From positions 992,001 through 1,056,000 of the forward strand of contig NC_134942.1 in the NCBI RefSeq assembly GCF_051020765.1: a DNA stretch of 64,000 bases, given 5' to 3'. The first letter of the stretch is position 1; each line of letters starts with the position of its first letter. The notes under the pieces are model-generated. The model saw only the letters and a list, made by a program, of their open reading frames with translations, made no database searches and was not told the origin of the DNA. The DNA is from Lasioglossum baleicum (Eukaryota; Arthropoda; Insecta; Hymenoptera; Halictidae). Shown piece by piece: positions 10,428 to 24,900 of the stretch. The translations under genes and the position numbers were made by a program.

Positions 10428-13400
10428 GAAAAAAATGCAATGCAGCGTGTACGAGTATTTGCACATGTATAAAAATCGAATGGCGCGGTAACAAAAATTC
10501 TAAATTATACAGCACAAGTTGCAGCAATGCATGCGCATAAGTTAAATTACCTGCATACAGCCGTTTCCTCAAACTGTGTGTTCATAACTGGCACTGGGAG
10601 GATCGCAGTGCCACCACTGCGCGGAGGCCCAGGACTCTGCACGGCATACGCTGGAAGAATGTCCAGCGTGGTCGGCACCGCGCAGAGACCTAAGGGGCGT
10701 TATTGGGATGGACCTCTCGTTGCCGGTCGTGGTCGACCACATAATCGGCAGCGAGAGGTCAAGAGCAGCGTTTGCCTCCTTCTGCGAGATTGTGATAACG
10801 CAGAAGGAGGCAGCGGAGAGGGAAGGCGACCCCCTCTCCGCCAGGAGGTTAGCATCGGCGGGGCAACCCCGACGAGGCCGACGGCCCCCTGTAAGTGGCC
10901 GCAGACGTAATGGCGGCGGAGGTACTACTTAGTACTTCCACCGCCGCCAAGGGGGGCTGGCCGTTAAGGCTCCCCTGGGGTGGGCAGGTTGCGGGGGGCG
11001 AGGTGGAGCAATAATCCCCTCCCCCCATCTACAAAGATGCGACCTGCCGGTCGACCCCCCTCCTTTTATTTTATAATATTTCATTTTATTCTATATATAT
11101 TTTATATTCTATATTATAAATTTTATCTTTATCTTTTATTCCCCTTTATTTTGCCCCCCTTCTTATGTTTGTTGTGTTTTGTCCATTGTATCTATTTACT
11201 TATTATTATTTATTTATTTATTGACTTTTATTTTATCTATTTTATCTATACACCTTTTCATTTATTGATTTTATCTTTTATTTTATCGTATTTTTAAGTT
11301 TTATGAGGGTCTACGTGGGGGGTGGGACGGGGGGAGGGGACAGACGCGAGCCGGAACTCGCCTCTGTCCCCTCCTTGTCGCGTGCGGAAAAAAATGCAAT
11401 GCAGCGTGTACGAGTATTTGCACATGTATAAAAATCGAATGGCGCGGTAACAAAAATTCTAAATTATACAGCACAAGTTGCAGCAATGCATGCGCATAAG
11501 TTAAATTACCTGCATACAGCCGTTTCCTCAAACTGTGTGTTCATAACTGGCACTGGGAGGATCGCAGTGCCACCACTGCGCGGAGGCCCAGGACTCTGCA
11601 CGGCATACGCTGGAAGAATGTCCAGCGTGGTCGGCACCGCGCAGAGACCTAAGGGGCGTTATTGGGATGGACCTCTCGTTGCCGGTCGTGGTCGACCACA
11701 TAATCGGCAGCGAGAGGTCAAGAGCAGCGTTTGCCTCCTTCTGCGAGATTGTGATAACGCAGAAGGAGGCAGCGGAGAGGGAAGGCGACCCCCTCTCCGC
11801 CAGGAGGTTAGCATCGGCGGGGCAACCCCGACGAGGCCGACGGCCCCCTGTAAGTGGCCGCAGACGTAATGGCGGCGGAGGTACTACTTAGTACTTCCAC
11901 CGCCGCCAAGGGGGGCTGGCCGTTAAGGCTCCCCTGGGGTGGGCAGGTTGCGGGGGGCGAGGTGGAGCAATAATCCCCTCCCCCCATCTACAAAGATGCG
12001 ACCTGCCGGTCGACCCCCCTCCTTTTATTTTATAATATTTCATTTTATTCTATATATATTTTATATTCTATATTATAAATTTTATCTTTATCTTTTATTC
12101 CCCTTTATTTTGCCCCCCTTCTTATGTTTGTTGTGTTTTGTCCATTGTATCTATTTACTTATTATTATTTATTTATTTATTGACTTTTATTTTATCTATT
12201 TTATCTATACACCTTTTCATTTATTGATTTTATCTTTTATTTTATCGTATTTTTAAGTTTTATGAGGGTCTACGTGGGGGGTGGGACGGGGGGAGGGGAC
12301 AGACGCGAGCCGGAACTCGCCTCTGTCCCCTCCTTGTCGCGTGCGGAAAAAAATGCAATGCAGCGTGTACGAGTATTTGCACATGTATAAAAATCGAATG
12401 GCGCGGTAACAAAAATTCTAAATTATACAGCACAAGTTGCAGCAATGCATGCGCATAAGTTAAATTACCTGCATACAGCCGTTTCCTCAAACTGTGTGTT
12501 CATAACTGGCACTGGGAGGATCGCAGTGCCACCACTGCGCGGAGGCCCAGGACTCTGCACGGCATACGCTGGAAGAATGTCCAGCGTGGTCGGCACCGCG
12601 CAGAGACCTAAGGGGCGTTATTGGGATGGACCTCTCGTTGCCGGTCGTGGTCGACCACATAATCGGCAGCGAGAGGTCAAGAGCAGCGTTTGCCTCCTTC
12701 TGCGAGATTGTGATAACGCAGAAGGAGGCAGCGGAGAGGGAAGGCGACCCCCTCTCCGCCAGGAGGTTAGCATCGGCGGGGCAACCCCGACGAGGCCGAC
12801 GGCCCCCTGTAAGTGGCCGCAGACGTAATGGCGGCGGAGGTACTACTTAGTACTTCCACCGCCGCCAAGGGGGGCTGGCCGTTAAGGCTCCCCTGGGGTG
12901 GGCAGGTTGCGGGGGGCGAGGTGGAGCAATAATCCCCTCCCCCCATCTACAAAGATGCGACCTGCCGGTCGACCCCCCTCCTTTTATTTTATAATATTTC
13001 ATTTTATTCTATATATATTTTATATTCTATATTATAAATTTTATCTTTATCTTTTATTCCCCTTTATTTTGCCCCCCTTCTTATGTTTGTTGTGTTTTGT
13101 CCATTGTATCTATTTACTTATTATTATTTATTTATTTATTGACTTTTATTTTATCTATTTTATCTATACACCTTTTCATTTATTGATTTTATCTTTTATT
13201 TTATCGTATTTTTAAGTTTTATGAGGGTCTACGTGGGGGGTGGGACGGGGGGAGGGGACAGACGCGAGCCGGAACTCGCCTCTGTCCCCTCCTTGTCGCG
13301 TGCGGAAAAAAATGCAATGCAGCGTGTACGAGTATTTGCACATGTATAAAAATCGAATGGCGCGGTAACAAAAATTCTAAATTATACAGCACAAGTTGCA

Positions 13401-14261
13401 GCAATGCATGCGCATAAGTTAAATTACCTGCATACAGCCGTTTCCTCAAACTGTGTGTTCATAACTGGCACTGGGAGGATCGCAGTGCCACCACTGCGCG
13501 GAGGCCCAGGACTCTGCACGGCATACGCTGGAAGAATGTCCAGCGTGGTCGGCACCGCGCAGAGACCTAAGGGGCGTTATTGGGATGGACCTCTCGTTGC
13601 CGGTCGTGGTCGACCACATAATCGGCAGCGAGAGGTCAAGAGCAGCGTTTGCCTCCTTCTGCGAGATTGTGATAACGCAGAAGGAGGCAGCGGAGAGGGA
13701 AGGCGACCCCCTCTCCGCCAGGAGGTTAGCATCGGCGGGGCAACCCCGACGAGGCCGACGGCCCCCTGTTAAGGGGCCGCAGACGTAAAGGCGGCGGTGG
13801 GACTACTTAGTACTTCCACCGCCGCCAAGGGGGGCTGGCCGTTAAGGCGCCCCCGGGGTGGGCAGGTCGCGGGGACCGTGGCGGAGCAATAATCCCCTCC
13901 CCGCCTCTACAAAGATGCGACCTGCCGGTCGACCCCCCTCCTTTTATTTTATAATATTTCATTTTATTCTATATATATTTTATATTCTATATTATAAATT
14001 TTATCTTTATCTTTCATTCCCCTTTATTTTGCCCCCCCTTCTTGTGTTTGTTGTGTTTTGTCCATTGTATTTATTTACTTATTATTATTTATTTATTTAT
14101 TGACTTTTATTTTATCTATTTTATTTATACACCTTTTCATTTATTGATTTTATCTTTTATTTTATCATATTTTTAAGTTTTATGCGGGTCGACCAGGGGG
14201 CACGGGGGGAGGGGACAGACGCGAGCCGGAACTCGCCTCTGTCCCCTCCTTGTCGCGTGCG
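10428..14261 (+). repeat. Homogenised class H units 12-15 (period 959 bp)
   Basis: Three consecutive 959-bp units and a fourth of 957 bp appear essentially identical by eye. Class H marks are ATGCATGCGCATAAG, GTTCATAACTGG, CTGCGCGGAGG, CACATAATCGG, CCTGTAAGTGG, CCCCTGGGGTGGGCAGGTTG, GTATCTATTT and TTTTATGAGGGTCTACG. Unit 15 switches back to the CCTGTTAAGGGG/CGCCCCCGGGG form after the LINE stop, so it is an H/non-H chimera (H'). It is repeated as units 20 and 37. Confidence 0.92.
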
Positions 14262-16187
14262 GAAAAAAATACAATGCAGCGTGTACGAGTATTTGCACAT
14301 GTATAAAAATCGGATGGCGCGGTAACAAAAATTCTAAATTATACAGCACAAGTTGCAGCAATGGATGCGCATATGTTAAATTACCTGCATACCGCCGTTT
14401 CCTCAAACTGTGTGTTCGTCACTGGCACTGGGAGGATCGCAGTGCCACCACTGCGAGGAGGCCCAGGACTCTGCGCGGCATATGCTGGAAGAATGTCCAG
14501 CGTGGTCGGCGCCGCGAAGAGACCTAAGGGGCGTTATTGGGATGGACCTCTCGTTGCCGGTCGTGGTCGACCACATGATCGGCAGCGAGAGGTCAAGAGC
14601 AGCGTTTGCCTCCTTCTGCGAGATTGTGATAACGCAGAAGGAGGCAGCGGAGAGGGAGAGGGAAGCCGGCCGCCTCTCCGCCAGGAGGCTAGCATCGGCG
14701 GGGCAACCCCGACGAGGCCGACGGCTCCCTGTTAAGGGGCCGCAGACGTGAAGGCGGCGGTGGGACTACTTAGTACTTCCACCGCCGCCAAGGGGGGCTG
14801 GCCGTTAAGGCGCCCCCGGGGTGGGCAGGTCGCGGGGGCTGTGGTGGAGCAATAATCCCCTCCCCGCCTCTACAAAGATGCGACCTGCCGGTCGACGCCC
14901 CTCCTTTTATTTTATAATATTTTATTTTATTCTATATATATTTTATATTCTATATTATAAATTTTATCTTTATCTTTCATTCCCCTTTATTTTGCCCCCC
15001 CTTCTTATGTTTGTTGTGTTTTGTCCATTGTATTTATTTACTTATTATTATTTATTTATTTATTGACTTTTATTTTATCTATTTTATCTATACACCTTTT
15101 CATTTATTGATTTTATCTCTTATTTCATCATATTTTTAAGTTTCATGCGGGTCGACCAGGGGTCACGGGGGGTGGGGGCAGACGCGAGACGGAACTCGCC
15201 TCTGTCCCCTCCTTGTCGCGTTGCGGAAAAAAATACAATGCAGCGTGTACGAGTATTTGCACATGTATAAAAATCGGATGGCGCGGTAACAAAAATTCTA
15301 AATTATACAGCACAAGTTGCAGCAATGGATGCGCATATGTTAAATTACCTGTATACCGCCGTTTCCTCAAATTGTGTGTTCGTCACTGGCACTGGGAGGA
15401 TCGCAGTGCCATCACTGCGAGGAGGCCCAGGACTCTGCGTGGCATATGCTGGAAGAATGTCCAGCGGGGTCGGCGCCGCGCAGAGACCTAAGGGGCGTTA
15501 TTGGGATGGACCTCTCGTTGCCGGTCGTGGTCGACCACATGATCGGCAGCGAGAGGTCAAGAGCAGCGTTTGCCTCCTTCTGCGAGATTGTGATAACGCA
15601 GAAGGAGGCAGCGGAGAGGGAGAGGGAAGCCGGCCCCCTCTCCGCCAGGAGGCTAGCATCGGCGGGGCAACCCCGACGAGGCCGACGGCCCCCTGTTAAG
15701 GGGCCGCAGACGTAAAGGCGGCGGTGGGACTACTTAGTACTTCCACCGCCGCCAAGGGGGGCTGGCCGTTAAGGCGCCCCCGGGGTGGGCAGGTCGCGGG
15801 GGCTGTGGTGGAGCAATAATCCCCTCCCCGCCTCTACAAAGATGCGACCTGCCGGTCGACCCCCCTCCTTTTATTTTATAATATTTCATTTTATTCTATA
15901 TATATTTTATATTCTATATTATAAATTTTATCTTTATCTTTCATTCCCCTTTATTTTGCCCCCCTTCTTATGTTTGTTGTGTTTTGTCCATTGTATTTAT
16001 TTACTTATTATTATTTATTTATTTATTGACTTTTATTTTATCTATTTTCTCTATACACCTTTTCATTTATTGATTTTATCTTTTATTTTATCATATTTTT
16101 AAGTTTTATGCGGGTCGACCAGGGGGCACGGGGGGAGGGGACAGACGCGAGCCGGAACTCGCCTCTGTCCCCTCCTTGTCGCGTGCG
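14262..16187 (+). repeat. Satellite units 16-17 (classes a, b)
   Basis: Copies of units 1 and 2 at an offset of 14261 bp. Unit 17 differs from unit 2 by CTGTATACC instead of CTGCATACC, a change shared with unit 22 but not unit 2. Units 17 and 22 are therefore closer to each other than either is to unit 2. Confidence 0.9.
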
Positions 16188-17146
16188 GAAAAAAATACAA
16201 TGCAGCGTGTACGAGTATTTGCACATGTATAAAAATCGGATGGCGCGGTAACAAAAATTCTAAATTATACAGCACAAGCTGCAGCAATGGATGCGCATAT
16301 GTTAAATTACCTGCATACCGCCGTTTCCTCAAACTGTGTGTTCGTCACTGGCACTGGGAGGATCGCAGTGCCATCACTGCGAGGAGGCCCAGGACTCTGC
16401 ACGGCATACGCTGGAAGAATGTCCAGCGTGGTCGGCACCGCGCAGAGACCTAAGGGGCGTTATTGGGATGGACCTCTCGTTGCCGGTCGTGGTCGACCAC
16501 ATAATCGGCAGCGAGAGGTCAAGAGCAGCGTTTGCCTCCTTCTGCGAGATTGTGATAACGCAGAAGGAGGCAGCGGAGAGGGAAGGCGACCCCCTCTCCG
16601 CCAGGAGGTTAGCATCGGCGGGGCAACCCCGACGAGGCCGACGGCCCCCTGTAAGTGGCCGCAGACGTAATGGCGGCGGAGGTACTACTTAGTACTTCCA
16701 CCGCCGCCAAGGGGGGCTGGCCGTTAAGGCTCCCCTGGGGTGGGCAGGTTGCGGGGGGCGAGGTGGAGCAATAATCCCCTCCCCCCATCTACAAAGATGC
16801 GACCTGCCGGTCGACCCCCCTCCTTTTATTTTATAATATTTCATTTTATTCTATATATATTTTATATTCTATATTATAAATTTTATCTTTATCTTTTATT
16901 CCCCTTTATTTTGCCCCCCTTCTTATGTTTGTTGTGTTTTGTCCATTGTATCTATTTACTTATTATTATTTATTTATTTATTGACTTTTATTTTATCTAT
17001 TTTATCTATACACCTTTTCATTTATTGATTTTATCTTTTATTTTATCGTATTTTTAAGTTTTATGAGGGTCTACGTGGGGGGTGGGACGGGGGGAGGGGA
17101 CAGACGCGAGCCGGAACTCGCCTCTGTCCCCTCCTTGTCGCGTGCG
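16188..17146 (+). repeat. Chimeric satellite unit 18: class c 5' part, class H 3' part
   Basis: From its start to 16382 the unit carries class c marks (CAAGCTGCAG, GTTCGTCACTGG, GTGCCATCACTGCGAGG). From 16401 on it carries class H marks (TGCACGGCATACGCTGG, GTCGGCACCG, CACATAATCGG, GTAAGTGG, TATGAGGGTCTACG). The switch lies in the shared stretch 16383-16400. It is a direct record of a crossover or conversion between a c unit and an H unit. Confidence 0.92.
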
Positions 17147-19062
17147 GAAAAAAATGCAATGCAGCGTGTACGAGTATTTGCACATGTATAAAAATCGAAT
17201 GGCGCGGTAACAAAAATTCTAAATTATACAGCACAAGTTGCAGCAATGCATGCGCATAAGTTAAATTACCTGCATACAGCCGTTTCCTCAAACTGTGTGT
17301 TCATAACTGGCACTGGGAGGATCGCAGTGCCACCACTGCGCGGAGGCCCAGGACTCTGCACGGCATACGCTGGAAGAATGTCCAGCGTGGTCGGCACCGC
17401 GCAGAGACCTAAGGGGCGTTATTGGGATGGACCTCTCGTTGCCGGTCGTGGTCGACCACATAATCGGCAGCGAGAGGTCAAGAGCAGCGTTTGCCTCCTT
17501 CTGCGAGATTGTGATAACGCAGAAGGAGGCAGCGGAGAGGGAAGGCGACCCCCTCTCCGCCAGGAGGTTAGCATCGGCGGGGCAACCCCGACGAGGCCGA
17601 CGGCCCCCTGTAAGTGGCCGCAGACGTAATGGCGGCGGAGGTACTACTTAGTACTTCCACCGCCGCCAAGGGGGGCTGGCCGTTAAGGCTCCCCTGGGGT
17701 GGGCAGGTTGCGGGGGGCGAGGTGGAGCAATAATCCCCTCCCCCCATCTACAAAGATGCGACCTGCCGGTCGACCCCCCTCCTTTTATTTTATAATATTT
17801 CATTTTATTCTATATATATTTTATATTCTATATTATAAATTTTATCTTTATCTTTTATTCCCCTTTATTTTGCCCCCCTTCTTATGTTTGTTGTGTTTTG
17901 TCCATTGTATCTATTTACTTATTATTATTTATTTATTTATTGACTTTTATTTTATCTATTTTATCTATACACCTTTTCATTTATTGATTTTATCTTTTAT
18001 TTTATCGTATTTTTAAGTTTTATGAGGGTCTACGTGGGGGGTGGGACGGGGGGAGGGGACAGACGCGAGCCGGAACTCGCCTCTGTCCCCTCCTTGTCGC
18101 GTGCGGAAAAAAATGCAATGCAGCGTGTACGAGTATTTGCACATGTATAAAAATCGAATGGCGCGGTAACAAAAATTCTAAATTATACAGCACAAGTTGC
18201 AGCAATGCATGCGCATAAGTTAAATTACCTGCATACAGCCGTTTCCTCAAACTGTGTGTTCATAACTGGCACTGGGAGGATCGCAGTGCCACCACTGCGC
18301 GGAGGCCCAGGACTCTGCACGGCATACGCTGGAAGAATGTCCAGCGTGGTCGGCACCGCGCAGAGACCTAAGGGGCGTTATTGGGATGGACCTCTCGTTG
18401 CCGGTCGTGGTCGACCACATAATCGGCAGCGAGAGGTCAAGAGCAGCGTTTGCCTCCTTCTGCGAGATTGTGATAACGCAGAAGGAGGCAGCGGAGAGGG
18501 AAGGCGACCCCCTCTCCGCCAGGAGGTTAGCATCGGCGGGGCAACCCCGACGAGGCCGACGGCCCCCTGTTAAGGGGCCGCAGACGTAAAGGCGGCGGTG
18601 GGACTACTTAGTACTTCCACCGCCGCCAAGGGGGGCTGGCCGTTAAGGCGCCCCCGGGGTGGGCAGGTCGCGGGGACCGTGGCGGAGCAATAATCCCCTC
18701 CCCGCCTCTACAAAGATGCGACCTGCCGGTCGACCCCCCTCCTTTTATTTTATAATATTTCATTTTATTCTATATATATTTTATATTCTATATTATAAAT
18801 TTTATCTTTATCTTTCATTCCCCTTTATTTTGCCCCCCCTTCTTGTGTTTGTTGTGTTTTGTCCATTGTATTTATTTACTTATTATTATTTATTTATTTA
18901 TTGACTTTTATTTTATCTATTTTATTTATACACCTTTTCATTTATTGATTTTATCTTTTATTTTATCATATTTTTAAGTTTTATGCGGGTCGACCAGGGG
19001 GCACGGGGGGAGGGGACAGACGCGAGCCGGAACTCGCCTCTGTCCCCTCCTTGTCGCGTGCG
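17147..19062 (+). repeat. Satellite units 19-20 (classes H, H')
   Basis: Unit 19 is a 959-bp class H unit. Unit 20 (957 bp) is the H' chimera identical in layout to unit 15, with CGGGGACCGTGGCGG after the second half of its 3' UTR. Together with units 16-18 they make up the duplicated five-unit block of 4801 bp. Confidence 0.9.
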
Positions 19063-21946
19063 GAAAAAAATACAATGCAGCGTGTACGAGTATTTGCACA
19101 TGTATAAAAATCGGATGGCGCGGTAACAAAAATTCTAAATTATACAGCACAAGTTGCAGCAATGGATGCGCATATGTTAAATTACCTGCATACCGCCGTT
19201 TCCTCAAACTGTGTGTTCGTCACTGGCACTGGGAGGATCGCAGTGCCACCACTGCGAGGAGGCCCAGGACTCTGCGCGGCATATGCTGGAAGAATGTCCA
19301 GCGTGGTCGGCGCCGCGAAGAGACCTAAGGGGCGTTATTGGGATGGACCTCTCGTTGCCGGTCGTGGTCGACCACATGATCGGCAGCGAGAGGTCAAGAG
19401 CAGCGTTTGCCTCCTTCTGCGAGATTGTGATAACGCAGAAGGAGGCAGCGGAGAGGGAGAGGGAAGCCGGCCGCCTCTCCGCCAGGAGGCTAGCATCGGC
19501 GGGGCAACCCCGACGAGGCCGACGGCTCCCTGTTAAGGGGCCGCAGACGTGAAGGCGGCGGTGGGACTACTTAGTACTTCCACCGCCGCCAAGGGGGGCT
19601 GGCCGTTAAGGCGCCCCCGGGGTGGGCAGGTCGCGGGGGCTGTGGTGGAGCAATAATCCCCTCCCCGCCTCTACAAAGATGCGACCTGCCGGTCGACGCC
19701 CCTCCTTTTATTTTATAATATTTTATTTTATTCTATATATATTTTATATTCTATATTATAAATTTTATCTTTATCTTTCATTCCCCTTTATTTTGCCCCC
19801 CCTTCTTATGTTTGTTGTGTTTTGTCCATTGTATTTATTTACTTATTATTATTTATTTATTTATTGACTTTTATTTTATCTATTTTATCTATACACCTTT
19901 TCATTTATTGATTTTATCTCTTATTTCATCATATTTTTAAGTTTCATGCGGGTCGACCAGGGGTCACGGGGGGTGGGGGCAGACGCGAGACGGAACTCGC
20001 CTCTGTCCCCTCCTTGTCGCGTTGCGGAAAAAAATACAATGCAGCGTGTACGAGTATTTGCACATGTATAAAAATCGGATGGCGCGGTAACAAAAATTCT
20101 AAATTATACAGCACAAGTTGCAGCAATGGATGCGCATATGTTAAATTACCTGTATACCGCCGTTTCCTCAAATTGTGTGTTCGTCACTGGCACTGGGAGG
20201 ATCGCAGTGCCATCACTGCGAGGAGGCCCAGGACTCTGCGTGGCATATGCTGGAAGAATGTCCAGCGGGGTCGGCGCCGCGCAGAGACCTAAGGGGCGTT
20301 ATTGGGATGGACCTCTCGTTGCCGGTCGTGGTCGACCACATGATCGGCAGCGAGAGGTCAAGAGCAGCGTTTGCCTCCTTCTGCGAGATTGTGATAACGC
20401 AGAAGGAGGCAGCGGAGAGGGAGAGGGAAGCCGGCCCCCTCTCCGCCAGGAGGCTAGCATCGGCGGGGCAACCCCGACGAGGCCGACGGCCCCCTGTTAA
20501 GGGGCCGCAGACGTAAAGGCGGCGGTGGGACTACTTAGTACTTCCACCGCCGCCAAGGGGGGCTGGCCGTTAAGGCGCCCCCGGGGTGGGCAGGTCGCGG
20601 GGGCTGTGGTGGAGCAATAATCCCCTCCCCGCCTCTACAAAGATGCGACCTGCCGGTCGACCCCCCTCCTTTTATTTTATAATATTTCATTTTATTCTAT
20701 ATATATTTTATATTCTATATTATAAATTTTATCTTTATCTTTCATTCCCCTTTATTTTGCCCCCCTTCTTATGTTTGTTGTGTTTTGTCCATTGTATTTA
20801 TTTACTTATTATTATTTATTTATTTATTGACTTTTATTTTATCTATTTTCTCTATACACCTTTTCATTTATTGATTTTATCTTTTATTTTATCATATTTT
20901 TAAGTTTTATGCGGGTCGACCAGGGGGCACGGGGGGAGGGGACAGACGCGAGCCGGAACTCGCCTCTGTCCCCTCCTTGTCGCGTGCGGAAAAAAATACA
21001 ATGCAGCGTGTACGAGTATTTGCACATGTATAAAAATCGGATGGCGCGGTAACAAAAATTCTAAATTATACAGCACAAGCTGCAGCAATGGATGCGCATA
21101 TGTTAAATTACCTGCATACCGCCGTTTCCTCAAACTGTGTGTTCGTCACTGGCACTGGGAGGATCGCAGTGCCATCACTGCGAGGAGGCCCAGGACTCTG
21201 CGCGGCATATGCTGGAAGAATGTCCAGCGTGGTCGGCGCCGCGCAGAAACCTAAGGGGCGTTATTGGAATGGACCTCTCGTTGTCGGTCGTGGTCGACCA
21301 CATGATCGGCAGCGAGAGGTCAAGAGCAGCGTTTGCCACCTTCTGCGAGATTGTGATAACGCAGAAGGAGGCAGCGGAGAGGGAAGGCGACCCCCTCTCC
21401 GCCAGGAGGTTAGCATCGGCGGGGCAACCCCGACGAGGCAGACGGCCCCCTGTAAGGGGCCGCAGACGTAATGGCGGCGGTGGGACTACTTAGTACTTCC
21501 ACCGCCGCCAAGGGGGCTGGCCGTTAAGGCGCCACCGGGGTGGGCAGGTCGCGGGTGGCGAGGTGGAGCAATAATCCCCTCCCCGCCTCTACAAAGATGC
21601 GACCTGCCGGTCGACCCCCCTCCTTTTATTTTATAATATTTCATTTTATTCTATATATATTTTATATTCTATATTATAAATTTTATCTTTATCTTTCATT
21701 CCCCTTTATTTTGCCCCCCCTTCTTATGTTTGTTGTGTTTTGTCCATTGTATTTATTTACTTATTATTATTTATTTATTTATTGACTTTTATTTTATGTA
21801 TTTTATCTATACACGTTTTACTTTATTGATTTTATCTTTTATTTTATCATATTTGTAAGTTTTATGCGGGTTGACCAGGGGGTGGGACGGGGGGAGGGGA
21901 CAGACGCGAGCCGGAACTCGCCTCTGTCCCCTCCTTGTCGCGTGCG
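19063..21946 (+). repeat. Satellite units 21-23 (classes a, b, c)
   Basis: Second full a-b-c series. Units 21 and 22 match units 16 and 17 at a 4801-bp offset. Unit 23 keeps class c throughout, where unit 18 has switched to H. Unit 23 matches unit 3, including the TGTATTTTATCTATACACG and TTTGTAAG variants in the T-rich part, but lacks the extra T of GTTGCGG at its right border. Confidence 0.9.
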
Positions 21947-24900
21947 GAAAAAAATGTAATGCAGCGTGTACGAGTATTTGCACATGTATAAAAATCGGAT
22001 GGCGCGGTAACAAAAATTCTAAATTATACAGCACAAGTTGCAGCAATGGATGCGCATATGTTAAATTACCTGCATACCGCCGTTTCCTCAAACTGTGTGT
22101 TCGTCACTGGCACTGGGAGGATCGCAGTGCCATCACTGCGAGGAGGCCCAGGACTCTGCGCGGCATATGCTGGAAGAATGTCCAGCGTGGTCGGCGCCGC
22201 GCAGAGACCTAAGGGGCGTTATTGGGATGGACCTCTCGTTGCCGGTCGTGGTCGACCACATGATCGGCAGCGAGAGGTCAAGAGCAGCGTTTGCCTCCTT
22301 CTGCGAGATTGTGATAACGCAGAAGGAGGCAGCGGAGAGGGAGAGGGAAGGCGACCCCCTCTCTGCCAGGAGGCTAGCATCGGCGGTGCAACCCCGACGA
22401 GGCCGACGGCCCCCTGTTAAGGGGCCGCAGACGTAATGGCGGCGGTGGGACTACTTAGTACTTCCACCGCCGCCAAGGGGGCTGGCCGTTAAGGCGCCAC
22501 CGGGGTGGGCAGGTCGCGGGTGGCGAGGTGGAGCAATAATCCCCTCCCCGCCTCTACAAAGATGCGACCTGCCGGTCGACCCCCCTCCTTTTATTTTATA
22601 TAATTTCATTTTATTCTATATATATTTTATATTCTATATTATAAATTTTATCTTTATCTTTCATTCCCCTTTATTTTGCCCCCCCTTCTTATGTTTGTTG
22701 TGTTTTGTCCATTGTATTTATTTACTTATTATTATTTATTTATTTATTGACTTTTATTTTATCTATTTTATCTATACACCTTTTCATTTATTGATTTTAT
22801 CTTTTATTTTATCATATTTTTAAGTTTTATGCGGGTTGACCAGGGGGATGGACGGGGGGAGGGGACAGACGCGAGCCGGAACTCGCCTCTGTCCCCTCCT
22901 TGTCGCGTTGCGGAAAAAAATACAATGCAGCGTGTACGAGTATTTGCACATGCATAAAAATCGGATGGTGCGGTAACAAAAATTCTAAATTATACAGCAC
23001 AAGTTGCAGCAATGGATGCGCGTATGTAAAATTACCTGCATACCGCCGTTTCCTCAAACTTTGTGTTCGTAACTGGCACTGGGAGGATCGCAGTGCCACC
23101 ACTGCGAGGAGGCCCAGGACTCTGCGCGGCATATGCTGGAAGAATGTCCAGCGTGGTCGGCGCCGCGCAGAGACCTAAGGGGCGTTATTGGGATGGACCT
23201 CTCGTTGCCGGTCGTGGTCGACCACATGATCGGCAGCGAGAGGTCAAGAGCAGCGTTTGCCTCCTTCTGCGAGATTGTGATAACGCAGAAGGAGGCAGCG
23301 GAGAGGGAAGGCGACCCCCTCTCCGCCAGGAGGTTAGCATCGGCGGGGCAACCCCGACGAGGCAGACGGCCCCCTGTAAGGGGCCCGCAGACGTAATGGC
23401 GGCGGTGGGACTACTTAGTACTTCCACCGCCGCGAAGGGGGCTGGCCGTTAAGGCGCCACCGGGGTGGGCAGGTCGCGGGTGGCGAGGTGGAGCAATAAT
23501 CCCCTCCCCGCCTCTACAAAGATGCGACCTGCCGGTCGACCCCCCTCCTTTTATTTTATAATATTTCATTTTATTCTATATATATTTTATATTCTATATT
23601 ATAAATTTTATCTTTATCTTTCATTCCCCTTTATTTTGCCCCCCTTCTTATGTTTGTTGTGTTTTGTCCATTGTATTTATTTACTTATTATTATTTATTT
23701 ATTTATTGACTTTTATTTTATCTATTTTATCTATACACCTTTTCATTTATTGATTTTATCTTTTATTTTATCATATTTTTAAGTTTTATGCGGGTCGACC
23801 AGGGGGCACGGGGGGAGGGGACAGACGCGAGCCGGAACTCGCCTCTGTCCCCTCCTTGTCGCGTGCGGAAAAAAATACAATGCAGCGTGTACGAGTATTT
23901 GCACATGTATAAAAATCGGATGGCGCGGTAACAAAAATTCTAAATTATACAGCACAAGCTGCAGCAATGGATGCGCATATGTTAAATTACCTGCATACCG
24001 CCGTTTCCTCAAACTGTGTGTTCGTCACTGGCACTGGGAGGATCGCAGTGCCATCACTGCGAGGAGGCCCAGGACTCTGCGCGGCATATGCTGGAAGAAT
24101 GTCCAGCGTGGTCGGCGCCGCGCAGAGACCTAAGGGGCGTTATTGGAATGGACCTCTCGTTGCCGGTCATGGTCGACCACATGATCGGCAGCGAGAGGTC
24201 AAGAGCAGCGTTTGCCTCCTTCTGCGAGATTGTGATAACGCAGAAGGAGGCAGCGGAGAGGGAGAGGGAAGGCGACCCCCTCTCCGCCAGGAGGCTAGCA
24301 TCGGCGGGGCAACCCCGACGAGGCCGACGGCCCCCTGTAAGTGGCCGCAGACGTAATGGCGGCGGAGGTACTACTTAGTACTTCCACCGCCGCCAAGGGG
24401 GGCTGGCCGTTAAGGCTCCCCTGGGGTGGGCAGGTTGCGGGGGGCGAGGTGGAGCAATAATCCCCTCCCCGCCTCTACAAAGATGCGACCTGCCGGTCGA
24501 CCCCCCTCCTTTTATTTTATAATATTTCATTTTATTCTATATATATTTTATATTCTATATTATAAATTTTATCTTTATCTTTCATTCCCCTTTATTTTGC
24601 CCCCCCTTCTTGTGTTTGTTGTGTTTTGTCCATTGTATTTATTTACTTATTATTATCTATTTATTTATTGACTTTTATTTTATCTATTTTATTTATACAC
24701 CTTTTCATTTATTGATTTTATCTTTTATTTTATCATATTTTTAAGTTTTATGCGGGTCGACCAGGGGGCACGGGGGGAGGGGACAGACGCGAGCCGGAAC
24801 TCGCCTCTGTCCCCTCCTTGTCGCGTGCGGAAAAAAATACAATGCAGCGTGTACGAGTATTTGCACATGTATAAAAATCGGATGGCGCGGTAACAAAAAT

